Below, in pieces: positions 33,346 through 45,435 of a stretch of DNA of 64,000 nt; position 1 is the stretch's first letter; each line of letters starts with the position of its first letter. This DNA is from Euclidia mi (lineage: Eukaryota; Arthropoda; Insecta; Lepidoptera; Erebidae). The notes under the pieces are model-generated. The model did no database searches. It was not told the DNA's origin and saw nothing but the letters and a program-made list of their open reading frames with translations. Where the stretch lies: positions 79,468,450-79,532,449 of the forward strand of contig OX123187.2 in the NCBI GenBank assembly GCA_944739405.2, given 5' to 3'. The position numbers and the translations under genes are program-made.

Positions 33346-33889
33346 AAGAGACTAAATTATTATTTATAAAAAGTAGTCGCTGTATACAACTTCCTTATCA
33401 ACGTGTGTTAATTCATTTAATCACTTCTCACTCGCACATCGCCAAATTTAAAAAAAACCTTTTTGCTGTCGTCTTAAAGAAACGGATACTGGAGGATCTC
33501 ATTTATTATGTCAAGAGATCTAAACGTAATAATTGAGATCACATAACGCCGTGTGCATCATCTAGAAAATAATTTTCATTAGCTTGTTGAAAGACGGGTG
33601 TTGATATAAGAACGAATTTGATGGCCCAATTTTACAAAGCACATTAACATATTATCCTGCGTACCTGCGTGCGCTACCAAACTTACCACACAGTGCTGTC
33701 TTGTAAGGGAATCGAACTCGCTCCTAGCGACACACTAGGAAGCTAAGTTAAACATTTAAACGAGTACGCCATACCTTAGGTCGGTTAGTATGTTTAGGTA
33801 CACCGCTTGCACCTTTTTTTCTAGATAAAACTTGAAAAGGAGGTAACAGGAGGTATTTATTATATATACATATATATAAAACTGCTAAC
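33346..33889. other. No gene recognised
   Basis: Mixed AT-rich DNA. 'gggaatcgaactcgctcct' at 33709-33727 looks like a SINE B-box remnant in antisense, but the rest of the SINE is not convincing. Confidence 0.3.
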
Positions 33890-34037
33890 TTCATTCCTGT
33901 CCATCCAAAGGTTGCATGGAAGAGATCGCACCTAGCGATAAGGTCGCCGATTGCGCATTACTCGTAGTTTTTTAAGCCTGTATTGTAATAATTTATTTTG
34001 GTGTGCAATAAAGTATATTCTAATCTAATCTAATCTA
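33890..34037 (+). mobile_element. LINE 3' UTR with (TCTAA)n tail
   Basis: 'gcatggaagagatcgc', 'tagcgataaggtcgcc' and 'ttggtgtgcaataaagtat' are followed by TCTAATCTAATCTAATC. This is the 3' terminus of a common lepidopteran Jockey-like LINE. Nearly all of the element is missing through 5' truncation. Confidence 0.7.
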
Positions 34038-34863
34038 AAAATGAAAAGCGTTCTTTATTCATACATCGCTATTTTTATTTATTTAAAAATATGACATATA
34101 TATTCACATGTTTTACGAAAAATAAACACACGTAAATCACGGCATCAAAACCTAGTTACTCAACAAAAACCCGAGTAGTTCCGCGAAATAAACTATTATA
34201 AATATACTCTAGGGTACTGTTTGCTACGCGTTAATGCTAAAGAGATGTTTTTCACTCCAAATGTAGGGTAAGTGAGGTCTGTGTGCCATGCGAATATTTG
34301 ATCAAAGTTGTGGTTGGCTAATTATATGGAAGCAGCTGTGGGTCAGAACTAGTTTGAAAGAAGGTTGGTTATAATATAACCAATTGTTTTGAAAATTGCA
34401 TTGATTATAAACTATTCAAAAACCTAACACAACCATAAAATGTTTGGACGGCTATGGTGAGGGATAAAAGTACAATGACGAATAGCGGCTTATAAGTCTT
34501 CACAGGTCTTGGAAAACATTATAGGGAACTTAAAACTTGTAGTCCATTTATTTTCTCTATTATGTATGCCTTTACAGTTTAAGCAATCAATAGACTACAT
34601 AATGTCATTCCCACATAACTCCGAAGTAGTCATTGCGTGTCACAGAATCGCATTCGATATCACTGCATAAAAGTTTAAAGGTCTTTTCTACGTTCGTACT
34701 GCACCTACACAAAAATAATTATGTAAACCTAAGCAGCTTTATAGTTTGTTGCTACAAGATTCTTGGTTTAAAAACTACCTAGCACGAGAAATGTGATAGC
34801 TGCGCCGGTTTGCCTGTAACTATAGCCAGTGTACAAATCCGTTGCGTTGTTCTACATAACATT
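34038..34863. other. No gene recognised
   Basis: No convincing coding region or repeat. Confidence 0.3.
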
Positions 34864-35137
34864 ACTTCACGCCTTTTATCCCCGAAAATGGGTGTGTATA
34901 CACCTCAGCCTACCCAGAGGTGTATACACACTCACACTACGCCAGTTATGTTTCAGTCCCTATGTAATAGGGAGCGAACCTATTGCCATCACAAGGCCAC
35001 GTTGCTAAGCGAGCGATGATTAACATTTTTTAATACACACATAACCTTGAAAAGTCAGAGGCGTGTGCACGGGGCAACTGGGGATCGAACCCGGGACCAT
35101 CGTCACGACAGTCCGTTACGTACACCACTGGGCAGCT
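34864..35137 (-). mobile_element. tRNA-derived SINE
   Basis: The minus strand starts agctgcccagtggtgtacgt and carries a B box, ggttcgatccc, near 35085-35095. The body has 'gtgcacacgcctctgac' and a terminal 'gggataaaaggcgtgaag'. It is a related but distinct type from 33092, with a small inverted 'gtgtatacacctc' pair at about 34890-34930. Confidence 0.7.
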
Positions 35138-36227
35138 TTTGTTAAATATTGTTTTTCTACTAAAATTATTTAAATACAAAAAAGTATGACACATTAATTT
35201 TCATTTAGTTAATACGTATTCTATCAGAATTTTCACAGAAGCAATCAGTTTTTTGCAGTTTAGACATTGTTACATCCTATCTCTGTAACAATTTGTGCCT
35301 AAAGAATTCTAATTTCCTATGCTTATAATAATTCTGATACAAAAAAAGACACCGTCGAAGCATTCCTAAATTATACTTTCCAAACTTCACGACACTGCAA
35401 AGTGCCAGTAGCTTACTCGTAGTCTGAAAGCAACATTCTAGAAATATTTGCATACAAAAGGAATGTTCATATTAAACTTTCAATAGACTCAGCAAAGACA
35501 TCATAAAATGAATTCCTCGATGAAAACATTGTAAATGTGTAACAGTAGCGGAATACACAATATCTTAAAACTATAAATTCTAGCCGAAATACGAAAACGA
35601 TATTGCTGAAAGACTTTTAGATACGAAGATTACTATAAATGTTCGGAACTTTATTCAAAGTGTCTCTTTAGGCGGATGAGATTGGAAAAGCTTAGACTTG
35701 ATGTCATGCCACATTAACATTGTTAATGGGACCTTTACTTTTAAGCAATTTTTGTGTTGTCGTAGGCTTAGTAAGGTTTTATACTAAACTTTTGAACATG
35801 GTGAGTGAAAAATAAGTACTACTTAGTAGGTATTTTATTCCACAGTTTTCCGCGTAACAATTATTCAAAAAGTCAATCATGGCACAGTAAATCACAACGT
35901 TATCAGGTAAATTGTCTTACTCAAATTTCTCTGTCCTATGCAGTTTTAGCTAAGCTTTCTATTGGATGGAGCTCAGGAAAATCGCCACTAACCATAGCCA
36001 ATAAATTATCAGTGAAAATTTTACAAAGTAACTTTTTGCAAAAGCTGTTACAGTCGGTTCAGGGACTCAACAAAACACAAATTAAAAAAATATGGCAATC
36101 AAGTTTAGTGACAAATTCTTGTACCTACAACGAATCATTGTCTGTCATGAAAAGGCTTCTCTATTTTCCTTACAATGGTTTTATATTTTGCAAATAATGA
36201 CTGAATACACAATTGAAGACCCTGAAG
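35138..36227. other. No recognised gene; one unassigned ORF
   Basis: An open stretch of 130 codons (35805-36197, plus) is Ser/Leu/Lys-rich and starts at a non-ATG codon. It has no motif I know, and AT-rich chance opening is likely. The rest is featureless. Confidence 0.25.
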
Positions 36228-36430
36228 TGATCGGCAGAGGTGTAATATTACACCCACACTTTACCATGCTATAAATTTAGGTGCCGCGTAAAATGGGGCA
36301 GCCCTATTACCGTTATCGGGCACATTGCCGGACTCCGTGCTCAAAATCTCAGTAATTCTTTTGCCCGAGCCGAGAATCGATACCAGGACCCGGGATCAGC
36401 AGAAGCATACGCTATCCACCTACACGGAGA
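36228..36430 (-). mobile_element. tRNA-derived SINE, diverged
   Basis: Same layout as 33092-33345 in antisense: 'acgctatccacctacacggag' corresponds to the head, 'cccgagccgagaatcgatac' to a mutated B box, and 'gcagaggtgtaatattacac' to the tail side. Older copy. Confidence 0.65.
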
Positions 36431-39400
36431 CAGTCGTATCATAATAATCTGATCAAATCGTTTCGTTTTCGTCTCGTGTCGTTTAAAACGTTGTATCGCA
36501 CAAACCGCATGGGACTCGTTCCGGACGCCGGCGCCGCTGTTTTGCAAAAATATGAAGCGATTAAAGTAAATTCTCCACGAATGTTGAATGGTAAAATGCT
36601 TTGTTGTGGTAAATTTTTGTTGATGTTAAGTGTTTGAGCCCGCTGCTAGTAACCGGTATTTCTACGACATAATTCTTGCGAGCGCTGCACAAAGCGCCAT
36701 GTTAGATAAAATTTTGGAAAAACCTGCACTGTGGGCGTGAAATGCTTCAGTTTCGAAGAAGTGATAGCAAAGAAAATAGTGCCTGGAGATAAGGGACAAA
36801 AAGAAAAAGAGCAGCCATGTCGTAAAAGGCTGCTTGAATAAATAACGCAGACTTTGATATTAAAATAATATTGCGAGAAAATTAAGAAAAAGTAAAATGT
36901 TCACATAATAAGAACCAGGTGAAATCAGATCTTCGTTTTATAGTCACGATCGGTATAAAACACACTGTAGCTGTACACAATCCAATCACAAAAAAAAACA
37001 ACATTCGCAACGCCAATTTTGCACTCAATTACCCAAATTACGCATTAAACGGCAAAAACAAGCGCCAGTGATTAACTTACTATATGTGGTCACACCACAT
37101 ACACACGCGAATTACCTGCGGAAATAAACATAGCTACTGCAACAAAAGATAGTCGCCATTTTGTTTGAGCGTTTCCAATTTGTTGCAAATCAGACTGCTA
37201 TTGTGGATAAAAGTTGTGTTTTTTGTTGCGAAGAATGTGTTTCCGTTATTTGCTGTTCCCCCAAACAGTTCCCCATATTTATTTTTTCGATGTTTTTCTA
37301 CGATTGTTAAATCCTTCGTCTCCTACATAATGAATCGTAAAATGTTGGTTTAGCCAACGCCGTGAATATTAAAATCAAATTGTTTGAAAACTCAATCTCC
37401 CCGCAACCCGAGATTATGAGATTATGTTAGAAAAGTAGGTCACAATTATTTGTCACCACCGTGGAATCAGATAAAGTAATTTCATTCTAAAGCTGCAAGT
37501 TTGAATGGTTCATCAGTATAGACTAGACAAGCACAACAATTAATGAAAAATATTTTATGAGTCTACATTGGCATATTTGGCGTTTATTCAAGTTAATGGT
37601 CACATAGATGAACTGAACTATCGTATAGAAACAAAAACTTTATCCATCCAAATTCATTAGGTGATCACAAATCATCCAAAATTTTGCAACGCCTGTCATC
37701 TGGAGATTACAATTTATAATTGGCCAAACTTTTGGACTGGGTAAGGATCAGGGGCTAATTGGTGCTGGCTCGCTCTGATGACGGGACCTCGAATACGAGT
37801 CATGATTCAAGAATTACACTTACAAACTCTCACCACCATAACGCGGTGGATGTAAAGTTTGAAGTGTTTGTGGTACAAGGGCAAATATTTTCGATAACTC
37901 CGTACATCATATAATGATATCTAGAACATTCTTAAAGAAATCAATTGAATGCTACTCTTAGAGCTCAAGAATTTATTTTTATGTTTGAATTTGCAAGTCA
38001 TTTAGACTTCAAAAATATTTTGTATATATTATGTTAGCCACATTCATGATAGACTCTAAAAATCTGAGTAAGACCAAAAAGAAGGATATATAGTAGCACA
38101 GTCTAACGATGAGGGCGATGTTTGAAAGGAAGTGTGGCGAGTGAAACCACAGGGCATACTCGTAGCTATTACAATACATAGGATTAATAGGTGGCACATA
38201 ATGCTATGTCCACCATCACTCAGGCTTTGGATCTAAAAGAGTAAGTTTGTAGAAGAAATAGAGGTAAAATTAGTCTGACGGAGTTGCTTTGAATAAATTA
38301 CTCGTAACATTCTAGAACTTATCGCCTTTTGATTTTTGCGATCAACCAAACATTTAAGACCACGCCGAAACTTATCACTTACTCCACACACAGGGGATCA
38401 TCGTATATTTCGAAACATTTGGGAAGTAACAACGTTTTCAAAAGACAGTAAAAGATTTTACAATGCCGGAGAATATCGTTTAATACTTATTGTTGATTTT
38501 ATTGTTCAAATCCGAGAGCCATGAAAAACTTAGTGCTGTGTCTCTAGGAAATTTTTCCTTTCAGATAAATTTCATTTCACGAAACAATTCTGTTCTTAGT
38601 TTACTCGAATTAACTGGATTTAATAGTAAGTTGTTTAGAATTCGTGAAACGGCAAGTATTATTTAAAGAAATTCTCTGTGGATTAACTAAAGATTATGTT
38701 AAAATGGTTGCCTAAAATTCTGCTTACTATATTTTTTTGAAGTAAGAAAATTAGGTAGTAATAAAATTTTGTATATATGTAGACATATTTATCCTGTAGT
38801 TATTTGTTTTAGTGTTGTTAAACAATTACCTGTAATAGTGTTAACCAATTGCCTTGTGACCCATCATAAATGAAATGAAACCATAGATGAAACCATCTTA
38901 CTTTTGCTTGTGTGATCTACAAGCCACCGCAGTAGTCTGCGGCTTCTTTTAGCATCGGCGACCGGCGACTTGGTGACCCAGATCCAGCGTCCAAATTCTT
39001 ACATACTTCTTTAAAATGCCAAACGCGGTGACTGAGTCGCTTTTCGGAAGCTCGAAACAGCGACTGAACGCGACACACCGCACATATGAAAACCCCGATC
39101 GCATCCTTTTGACACTTAGAATATAGCATAAGGGTCGTCCATTAACCTTCGGCATACAAGGTGTGGTATTTTTGACGAGAAAAATACATCGAATTATGAG
39201 AAATAATCAAGCAATAAGATTGTAATTTCCAGTAGCTGGACGTTAAGCGCTGCCGTATCAATTCTTGTCTTTGGATCAGTGCTGCGCGAACCGTGCTCGT
39301 TTGTGCACTTACGTAAAGCTAGTCCTGGGTGTTTTTAATCCCACGTTGTATGGAACGGTGCTGAAAAGGTATATATGGATTCTTATGTTTCTTGTTGTTT

Positions 39401-39695
39401 TCAATATCATTTTCATCATATTTATGTAGTATATTTTCTGTTATACATATAGTTTAATTAAAATGGTAAATAGGATACGATATGATGATATTGCGGCGGA
39501 TTAACTTCAAGAAAATCTATCATATTATAATCATTGCCAAAGAAAAGATAATCCTCATGTTTCTTGCGATGTCAGAAGACTCTTTGGGTGAAGAGGTTCC
39601 AGATCCACCACGAAAGCAACCACAGGCATTGCAGAGATTTTTTTTGTTCAAGAAATAAAGATAGGAAAGAATTGAACCATTGTTTTAAATGCAAT
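36431..39695. other. 3.3 kb without a recognised gene
   Basis: No domain-bearing ORF. 38941-38967 ('ttcttttagcatcggcgacc') is shared with 56909-56933, so an unnamed repeat ends there. 38190-38214 is a small imperfect palindrome (ggtggcacataatgctatgt then ccacc). This is the least repeat-like block of the window and could be intronic or intergenic host DNA, but nothing proves that. Confidence 0.3.
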
Positions 39696-39900
39696 ATGTA
39701 AGGAATACACAAATCTGATGAGCCAAAATTTTATTGATTTGGATAACGAATGAATTCGCTATAATAGACGATCTTCGTTATTTTTTATATATTTTTATAA
39801 TGTTCAATATGTCTAGATTTATATTATTGGCTTAGACTAAAAGTTATTGTAAATATAAAAGCATATAAATAAAATAATGTCTGAAATGAAATTCAGAAAA
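39696..39900. repeat. 205-bp direct repeat, left copy (long target duplication)
   Basis: Matches 44493-44697 base for base except two T/C differences near 39706 and 39738, with no indel. Ends immediately before the LINE 5' end. Confidence 0.92.
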
Positions 39901-40504
39901 GGAAGAGGGCGCTACTGAGACGCGGTAACAACATAGTCCGTATATAAAAGTGATTTAAAAATAAAATAAAAGTGAAATAAGTGATAAAAATATCTTATAA
40001 GTGACAATAAACAAGTGAATATGACTATATAATGAAGACAAGGTTCTAAGTTAACGAATAATACACAAAAAAACTGATAAACTGAAGTGTAAACAAACAA
40101 CAATCTACGAACTTTTTTAAGTATATTCTCGCGAAGACAAGAACATAAACTGTTCCAGTGTTAATCTATGAAAGTGCCGGAATACAAATATATGGGAAAT
40201 TGTGAAAGTTATCAAATTTTTGGAAAACATAACCTCACATCTGAATGAATCTGCAATTTTGCTTATCTGTCCTAGAAAAATAAACTGTGAAACACGCCAT
40301 CTATTTGAAAAGAAGCACACTACGTTCGACGTACGTACAATAGCTACCAAATGATTATCTGCCATAGTGAATACACTGAGAAACAGCGCGATCTATTGGA
40401 AAAGAAACACACTACGTTCGATCCATCAATCCATCGCATAATTGCAACAAAAAAATACTATCGATTTCTACGAGAGGGCGCAACGTATACCAAAACAAAA
40501 CACT

Positions 40505-41335
40505 ATGGAGGAAATTATGAAAGCTTTACAAAATATTCAAAAAGAACTGAATGTACAAAAAGTAGAAATTCAGAAAAGTGGTGAAAAGGTGACAGAACAA
40601 GTAAAACTTAACATAACAAACAAATTAGATGAGAAATTTACCATATTGGAAGGAAAATATCAAATTTTGAAAGAAAAAACTGAACAACAAGAAAGAAGGA
40701 TCCAATTTATGGAAAAACAAGCAAGACAAAGAAACTTAATTTTCTTCGGCATTGAAGAGGGCGAGACATCCTACCATAACTTGGAGAACAATATATTGCA
40801 ATTCATAAGTGAAAAGTTGTCCTTAAAACTGGATTGTAAAGATATTCAGGAAATAAAGAGAGTAGGAAAGAAAGGTGATAAACCGCGACCATTAATTGTA
40901 ACTTTTTCCACCCTTGGTTTAAAGATCAATATTCTCAAACAAAAGAGATTATTGAAAGATACCCAATATCATTTGAACGAAGATTACCCTAAGTACATCT
41001 TAGTAAAAAGGAAAGAACTGCAGGAAGAAGCAATTAGAGAGCGTGAGAAAGGAAATAAAGTAATGATAAAATACGATAAACTTGTTATATCAAAACCAAA
41101 CAACAAAAGAACACTAGCGACTTCACCAGAGTCAGATACCAATTCTCAAGCACTAGTTGGTAATAGCACACCAAGAGCCACCAAGAAAAACAAAATAAAA
41201 CAATCTATAACCAGATCAAACAGTGTCTCTGAAGGAGTTCTAAAACCAAGCATTCTAAGCTACTTAGTAAACAACAACGTCAACACACCACATAACCAAA
41301 TCAACGATAATACAACCAATAACTTACATTCATAG
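40505..41335 (+). CDS. LINE ORF1 protein, coiled coil plus RRM-like
   Basis: 276 residues from the ATG at 40505; the frame is open a little further upstream but without an ATG. Residues ~1-75 are heptad-rich and charged (MKALQNIQKELNVQKVEIQ and on to the ERRIQFMEKQ region), predicting a coiled coil. From ~75, RQRNLIFFGIEEGETS begins an RRM-like fold as in L1-type ORF1 proteins, with IKRVGKKGDKPRPLIVTF in the middle. The C-terminal ~80 residues are Asn/Thr/Lys-rich and probably disordered. Such proteins bind their own RNA as trimers and act as nucleic-acid chaperones (known for L1 ORF1; inferred here). No break was seen. Confidence 0.8.
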   Translation: MEEIMKALQNIQKELNVQKVEIQKSGEKVTEQVKLNITNKLDEKFTILEGKYQILKEKTEQQERRIQFMEKQARQRNLIFFGIEEGETSYHNLENNILQFISEKLSLKLDCKDIQEIKRVGKKGDKPRPLIVTFSTLGLKINILKQKRLLKDTQYHLNEDYPKYILVKRKELQEEAIREREKGNKVMIKYDKLVISKPNNKRTLATSPESDTNSQALVGNSTPRATKKNKIKQSITRSNSVSEGVLKPSILSYLVNNNVNTPHNQINDNTTNNLHS

Positions 41336-41529
41336 CAACCAACGCCCCCCTCTCTCAACGATGCAACATTCAACCAATTTCAACTAAGCAACGAAAACCA
41401 TCTTCCAATCCGGCTGGTCACCGTGGAAGATCAAGACCAAAACCCTCTAAAGAAGATATCTCAAACTTATTCATTAATAACAAAAGAAACACGAACCCAA
41501 GAATAACTTAACTCAACTAAAAAGAAGAA

Positions 41530-44304
41530 AGATCAGCTCTACATCATAACCTACAACGTCAGAACTTTATCTACTTAGGAACGCTTAATCGAACTTAGCG
41601 AAGCACTCTTTGGAATTAAATACGACATAGACGGACTGTGTGAAATAAGAAGGACGGGCACCCGGATAGAAGAATACAATAACTTCATACTATGCCATAC
41701 GGGACATACACCTGGCAGACATGGAGTAGGCTTCATAGTAAATAAAACCCGCAAAAACTGGATTGAAAGTTTCATAGGCATAAATGATAGAGTAGCATTA
41801 TTGAACTTAAACATACAAGGACTGCCTATGTCAATAATACAAATATACGCACCGACTGAAATAGCGTGCGAAGACGAGATTAACACCTTCTACTCTAATA
41901 TTAATAGAGCCCTAGACCAAGCTTACAAGAACTATATAATAATGGGTGATTTTAACTCGAAAATAGGACAGCCAAGAAAAGATGAACATCTAATAATGAA
42001 ACCAAACGGTTACGGTGAAAGAAACCACAGAGGTCAGATATTAATTGATTTCGCCCTCGAACACAAACTCACCATCTTAAATACTTTCTTTCATAAAAAA
42101 CCAAACCAAAGATGGACCTGGCGTTCACCAAATGGTAAATACAAAAATGAAATAGATTACGTACTGTCAAATCAACCAAACATCTTCCAAAACATAGAAG
42201 TTCTAAATCTGAATTACCCGTCGGACCACAGAGCAATCAGGGCAACAATGTCTCTTACAAAGCCGAAGAAAAAACGAACAGCGTACAAAAGCAATCTATA
42301 TTCGTCACTGAAAACTGAACAAGAAATAATATCCTATAAACAAAACATTGCATCTCGGTTACAGGATATAAATAAATGCCAAGAAAACACAACATTACAG
42401 GCTTTCTATAACGCATTAACCAAGGCTATAACACAGAGTTTACAGGACGCTCGAATCCCAAACGAAATATCTAAAAGTAATCATAAAGTCCTAAAACAGC
42501 GTACACTGAAACTCATCAGGAGGAGACAAGAGTTACAACATGCTAAGATAAAAACTCGAGCCACAAAAAATGAACTATCAGCTCTATACAAACTAATAAG
42601 TAAATACATTAAACAAGACTACAAAAGCTACAGATCGAAGACTATCGAAAAACATTTGGAAAAAGCAGGAAGTTCAAAAAAAGCCCTAAAAGAACTAAAA
42701 ACAAACAAATATTGGATAGAAGGTTTAAACTGCAAAGACAAAACCGTAAATAATCGCAAAGAAATCATAGAGGTAGCAACCCATTTCTATAAAACACTAT
42801 ATAAACCACAAAGAAACGAATGTACCAACAATAGCAATGCAAACAATTTTAACTTTACAAATAAAAGCGAAAACATAACACCAATAACTGAAAAAGAAGT
42901 CATACAAGAAATAAAAAGGTTAAAGCTGGATAAAAGCCCAGGACCAGACGGCATTACAAATGAAGCTATAAAGATTGCCTGGCCACTACTGACTCCCCCA
43001 CTAACACACTTATTTAACCTTATATTAAAAACTGCTGAAATACCATCGCAATGGGTAGAGTCGGAAATCATTTTAATTTACAAAAAAGGTGACTCAAAAG
43101 ATATCACAAACTACAGGCCTATAAGTTTACTCTGCTGTATGTACAAACTGTTTTCCTCCATAATTAACAAAAGAATAAGTGTCACAATAGAAGCAAATCA
43201 ACCAATAGAACAAGCAGGCTTTTGCAAGCGTTTCTCAACAATCGATCACATACATACTCTAGAACTAATAATGGAAAAATACCAAGAGAGGCAAAGAGCG
43301 CTCTACATCGCATATGTTGACTACAAAAAAGCTTTTGACACAGTGTCACATTCAAGTATATGGACCGCCCTACAAGCTCAAAAAGTTGAACAAGAGTATA
43401 TAGATATAATCAGAAACATTTACAAATGTAGTACGGCAAAAATAAAACTAGAATCCACCGGTCCCACGTTCTCCATCGGAAGAGGCGTGAAACAGGGCGA
43501 CCCACTCAACTGGGCAAAGACAGGATTAAACATCAATGGCAAGTACTTATCCCACCTACGCTTCGCAGATGACTTAGTTCTGCTGTCAGAATCTAGCACA
43601 GAATTACAAAATATGATTGATTCACTAAACACAGCTAGCAAGCGTATAGGATTAGAAATGAATTTTTCTAAAACAATGGTCATGACAAATAGTATACAGA
43701 GAAGAATATCAGTGGACAACGAAAATCTAAAATATACAGAGAAATACATCTACCTTGGAAAAGAAATAGGCTTCAGCAGAAAACAAAATGAAATAGAAGT
43801 AGAACGAAGAGTACAAAATACTTGGAACAAGTACTGGTCGTTAAAAGAGATGTTCAAAAGTAATATGCCAATAAATATCAAAACAAAGGTGACATCATGC
43901 CTCCTACCTTGTCTTACCTACGCATGTCAAACTTGGAAATTTACATCCAAATTAAAAAGCAAAATCACCACCTGCCAACGCGGAATAGAACGAAGTATGC
44001 TCAACATAAAAAGATGCACAAAATTCCTCACACAACAATTAGAAAAACAACCAAAGCGACGGATGCTCTAACCTATGCTAAGAAACTAAAATGGAAGTGG
44101 GCTGGGCACGTAGCGAGGCTAAAGGACGAGAGATGGACCAGCAGGGTTACAACGTGGAAAGGTCCAAACGGCAAACGTCTTAAAGGCAGACCCTACACGA
44201 GATGGGCAGACGAGTTGACAAAAGTGGCTGGTACCTGCTGGCCGCAAATAGCTCAGGATAGAGACATATGGCATTCTTTAGAGGAGGCCTTCACCTTCAC
44301 TTGA
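41530..44304 (+). pseudogene. LINE ORF2 endonuclease-RT, damaged
   Basis: Endonuclease begins near 41537 with YIITYNVRTLST; a TAG at 41576 interrupts it. GVGFIVN, IYAPT, MGDFNSKIG (D-x-N), NEIDYVLS and SDHRAI follow, all intact. RT has SPGPDGITNEA, YRPISLLCCMYKL, VDYKKAFDT and GVKQGDPLN. After that WAKTGLNINGKYL follows directly, so about 20-25 residues between motif B and the catalytic FADD (near 43567) are missing. A frameshift near 43990-44050 moves the C-terminus to another frame (WAGHVARLKDERW, GRPYTRWADELTKVAG), ending at 44304. The protein cannot be made whole, so any recent movement needed enzyme from elsewhere or preceded the damage. Confidence 0.88.
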
Positions 44305-44492
44305 GGAGGGGTTCATGAAAACAAAAAATTTATATAGGTAATTATATTAAACATTTTCAAAAAGAAGTGAAATTAGTGTAACTAAAGTTAATATTATTCT
44401 TTTCTTTAAATTTTGTATGAATATTTTTTAACTTTTTTGTGTTTTTTAACTTTTGCATGAAATAAAAGGTTTTTTATTTATTTATTTTATTT

Positions 44493-44697
44493 ATGTAAGG
44501 AACACACAAATCTGATGAGCCAAAATTTTATTGACTTGGATAACGAATGAATTCGCTATAATAGACGATCTTCGTTATTTTTTATATATTTTTATAATGT
44601 TCAATATGTCTAGATTTATATTATTGGCTTAGACTAAAAGTTATTGTAAATATAAAAGCATATAAATAAAATAATGTCTGAAATGAAATTCAGAAAA
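44493..44697. repeat. 205-bp direct repeat, right copy
   Basis: Second copy of 39696-39900, starting right after the (ATTT)n tail. AT-rich, no ORF. Confidence 0.92.
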
Positions 44698-45435
44698 TTT
44701 GGAGAAAATAGTGCACATACTAAACTGAAAATAATAACCCGACCGAACTAAATACATCGTCCTTTTTGAAGTCGAAAGCAACGAAGCTCTAAAATACAGG
44801 ACTTTTCTGAATCTCTTGCGGTCAAGCGATCGTACGTCGTTTCATGATGCGTAAAGGACGGACATTGGATTGAAGAATATTGTGTATTCAAAGAAAATAT
44901 AAAACTTTATATTGTATTTGAGTTTCGGTTTTAAATATGTATAAAATATGTAGTTGATGTTCGACTAGCGTAACTTTTATGTTACCACTGTAAATTTGGT
45001 CAATTTTTTTAATGGACTATTATGGAGACTGTTAGTTCTGACCGGAAAAAACGTAAATAATTAACATTGCTTGAGAAAAATTCTAGGTGCTACGTGGATG
45101 TTTTTTAAACAATCGTAAAATTTAGTAAGTCCTTTACAAATAAACTACTACAAAAAGAATTTAACTGGTTAAGGTACTGCAACTTTTTATTATGTATTCG
45201 TTTGGAGTAGTTTTTACCTCAAGGTGTTAATTTACTAAAAATGAAGATCGCACTAAAGGGTTAATTCGACTATGCTCTGTTTTCATTTTGACAGCTCAAG
45301 CCTATGAATTACCTTTTCCTTTTCCAAAATATTATAATATAGTAACGTCGTACTTTATTGACGAGTAACGCTACTTAGTGACGTGCTCACACGCCCTGCG
45401 CATAACAGCAATCACAGACTACGAGTATAAAAAAA
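44698..45435. other. No gene recognised
   Basis: AT-rich; continuation of the target region of the LINE above. Nothing coding. Confidence 0.3.

Larger units (their letters stand above)
39901..44492 (+). mobile_element. Two-ORF LINE flanked by a 205-bp duplication
   Basis: A 4.6-kb non-LTR element starting ggaagagggcgctactgaga and ending with an (ATTT)n tail that touches the right repeat copy. The leader (39901-40504) contains a ~90-bp tandem duplication: 'aaagaagcacactacgttcg' near 40307 recurs as 'aaagaaacacactacgttcg' near 40400. ORF1 is open and ORF2 is damaged. Flanking repeat identity (~99%) implies a recent insertion. The clade is not settled: an L1-type ORF1 with an AP endonuclease and FADD-type RT. 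Confidence 0.88.

Noticed and set aside
35805..36197. 130-codon ORF as a possible host gene
   Set aside because: No ATG start, no domain, AT-rich context; not distinguishable from chance.
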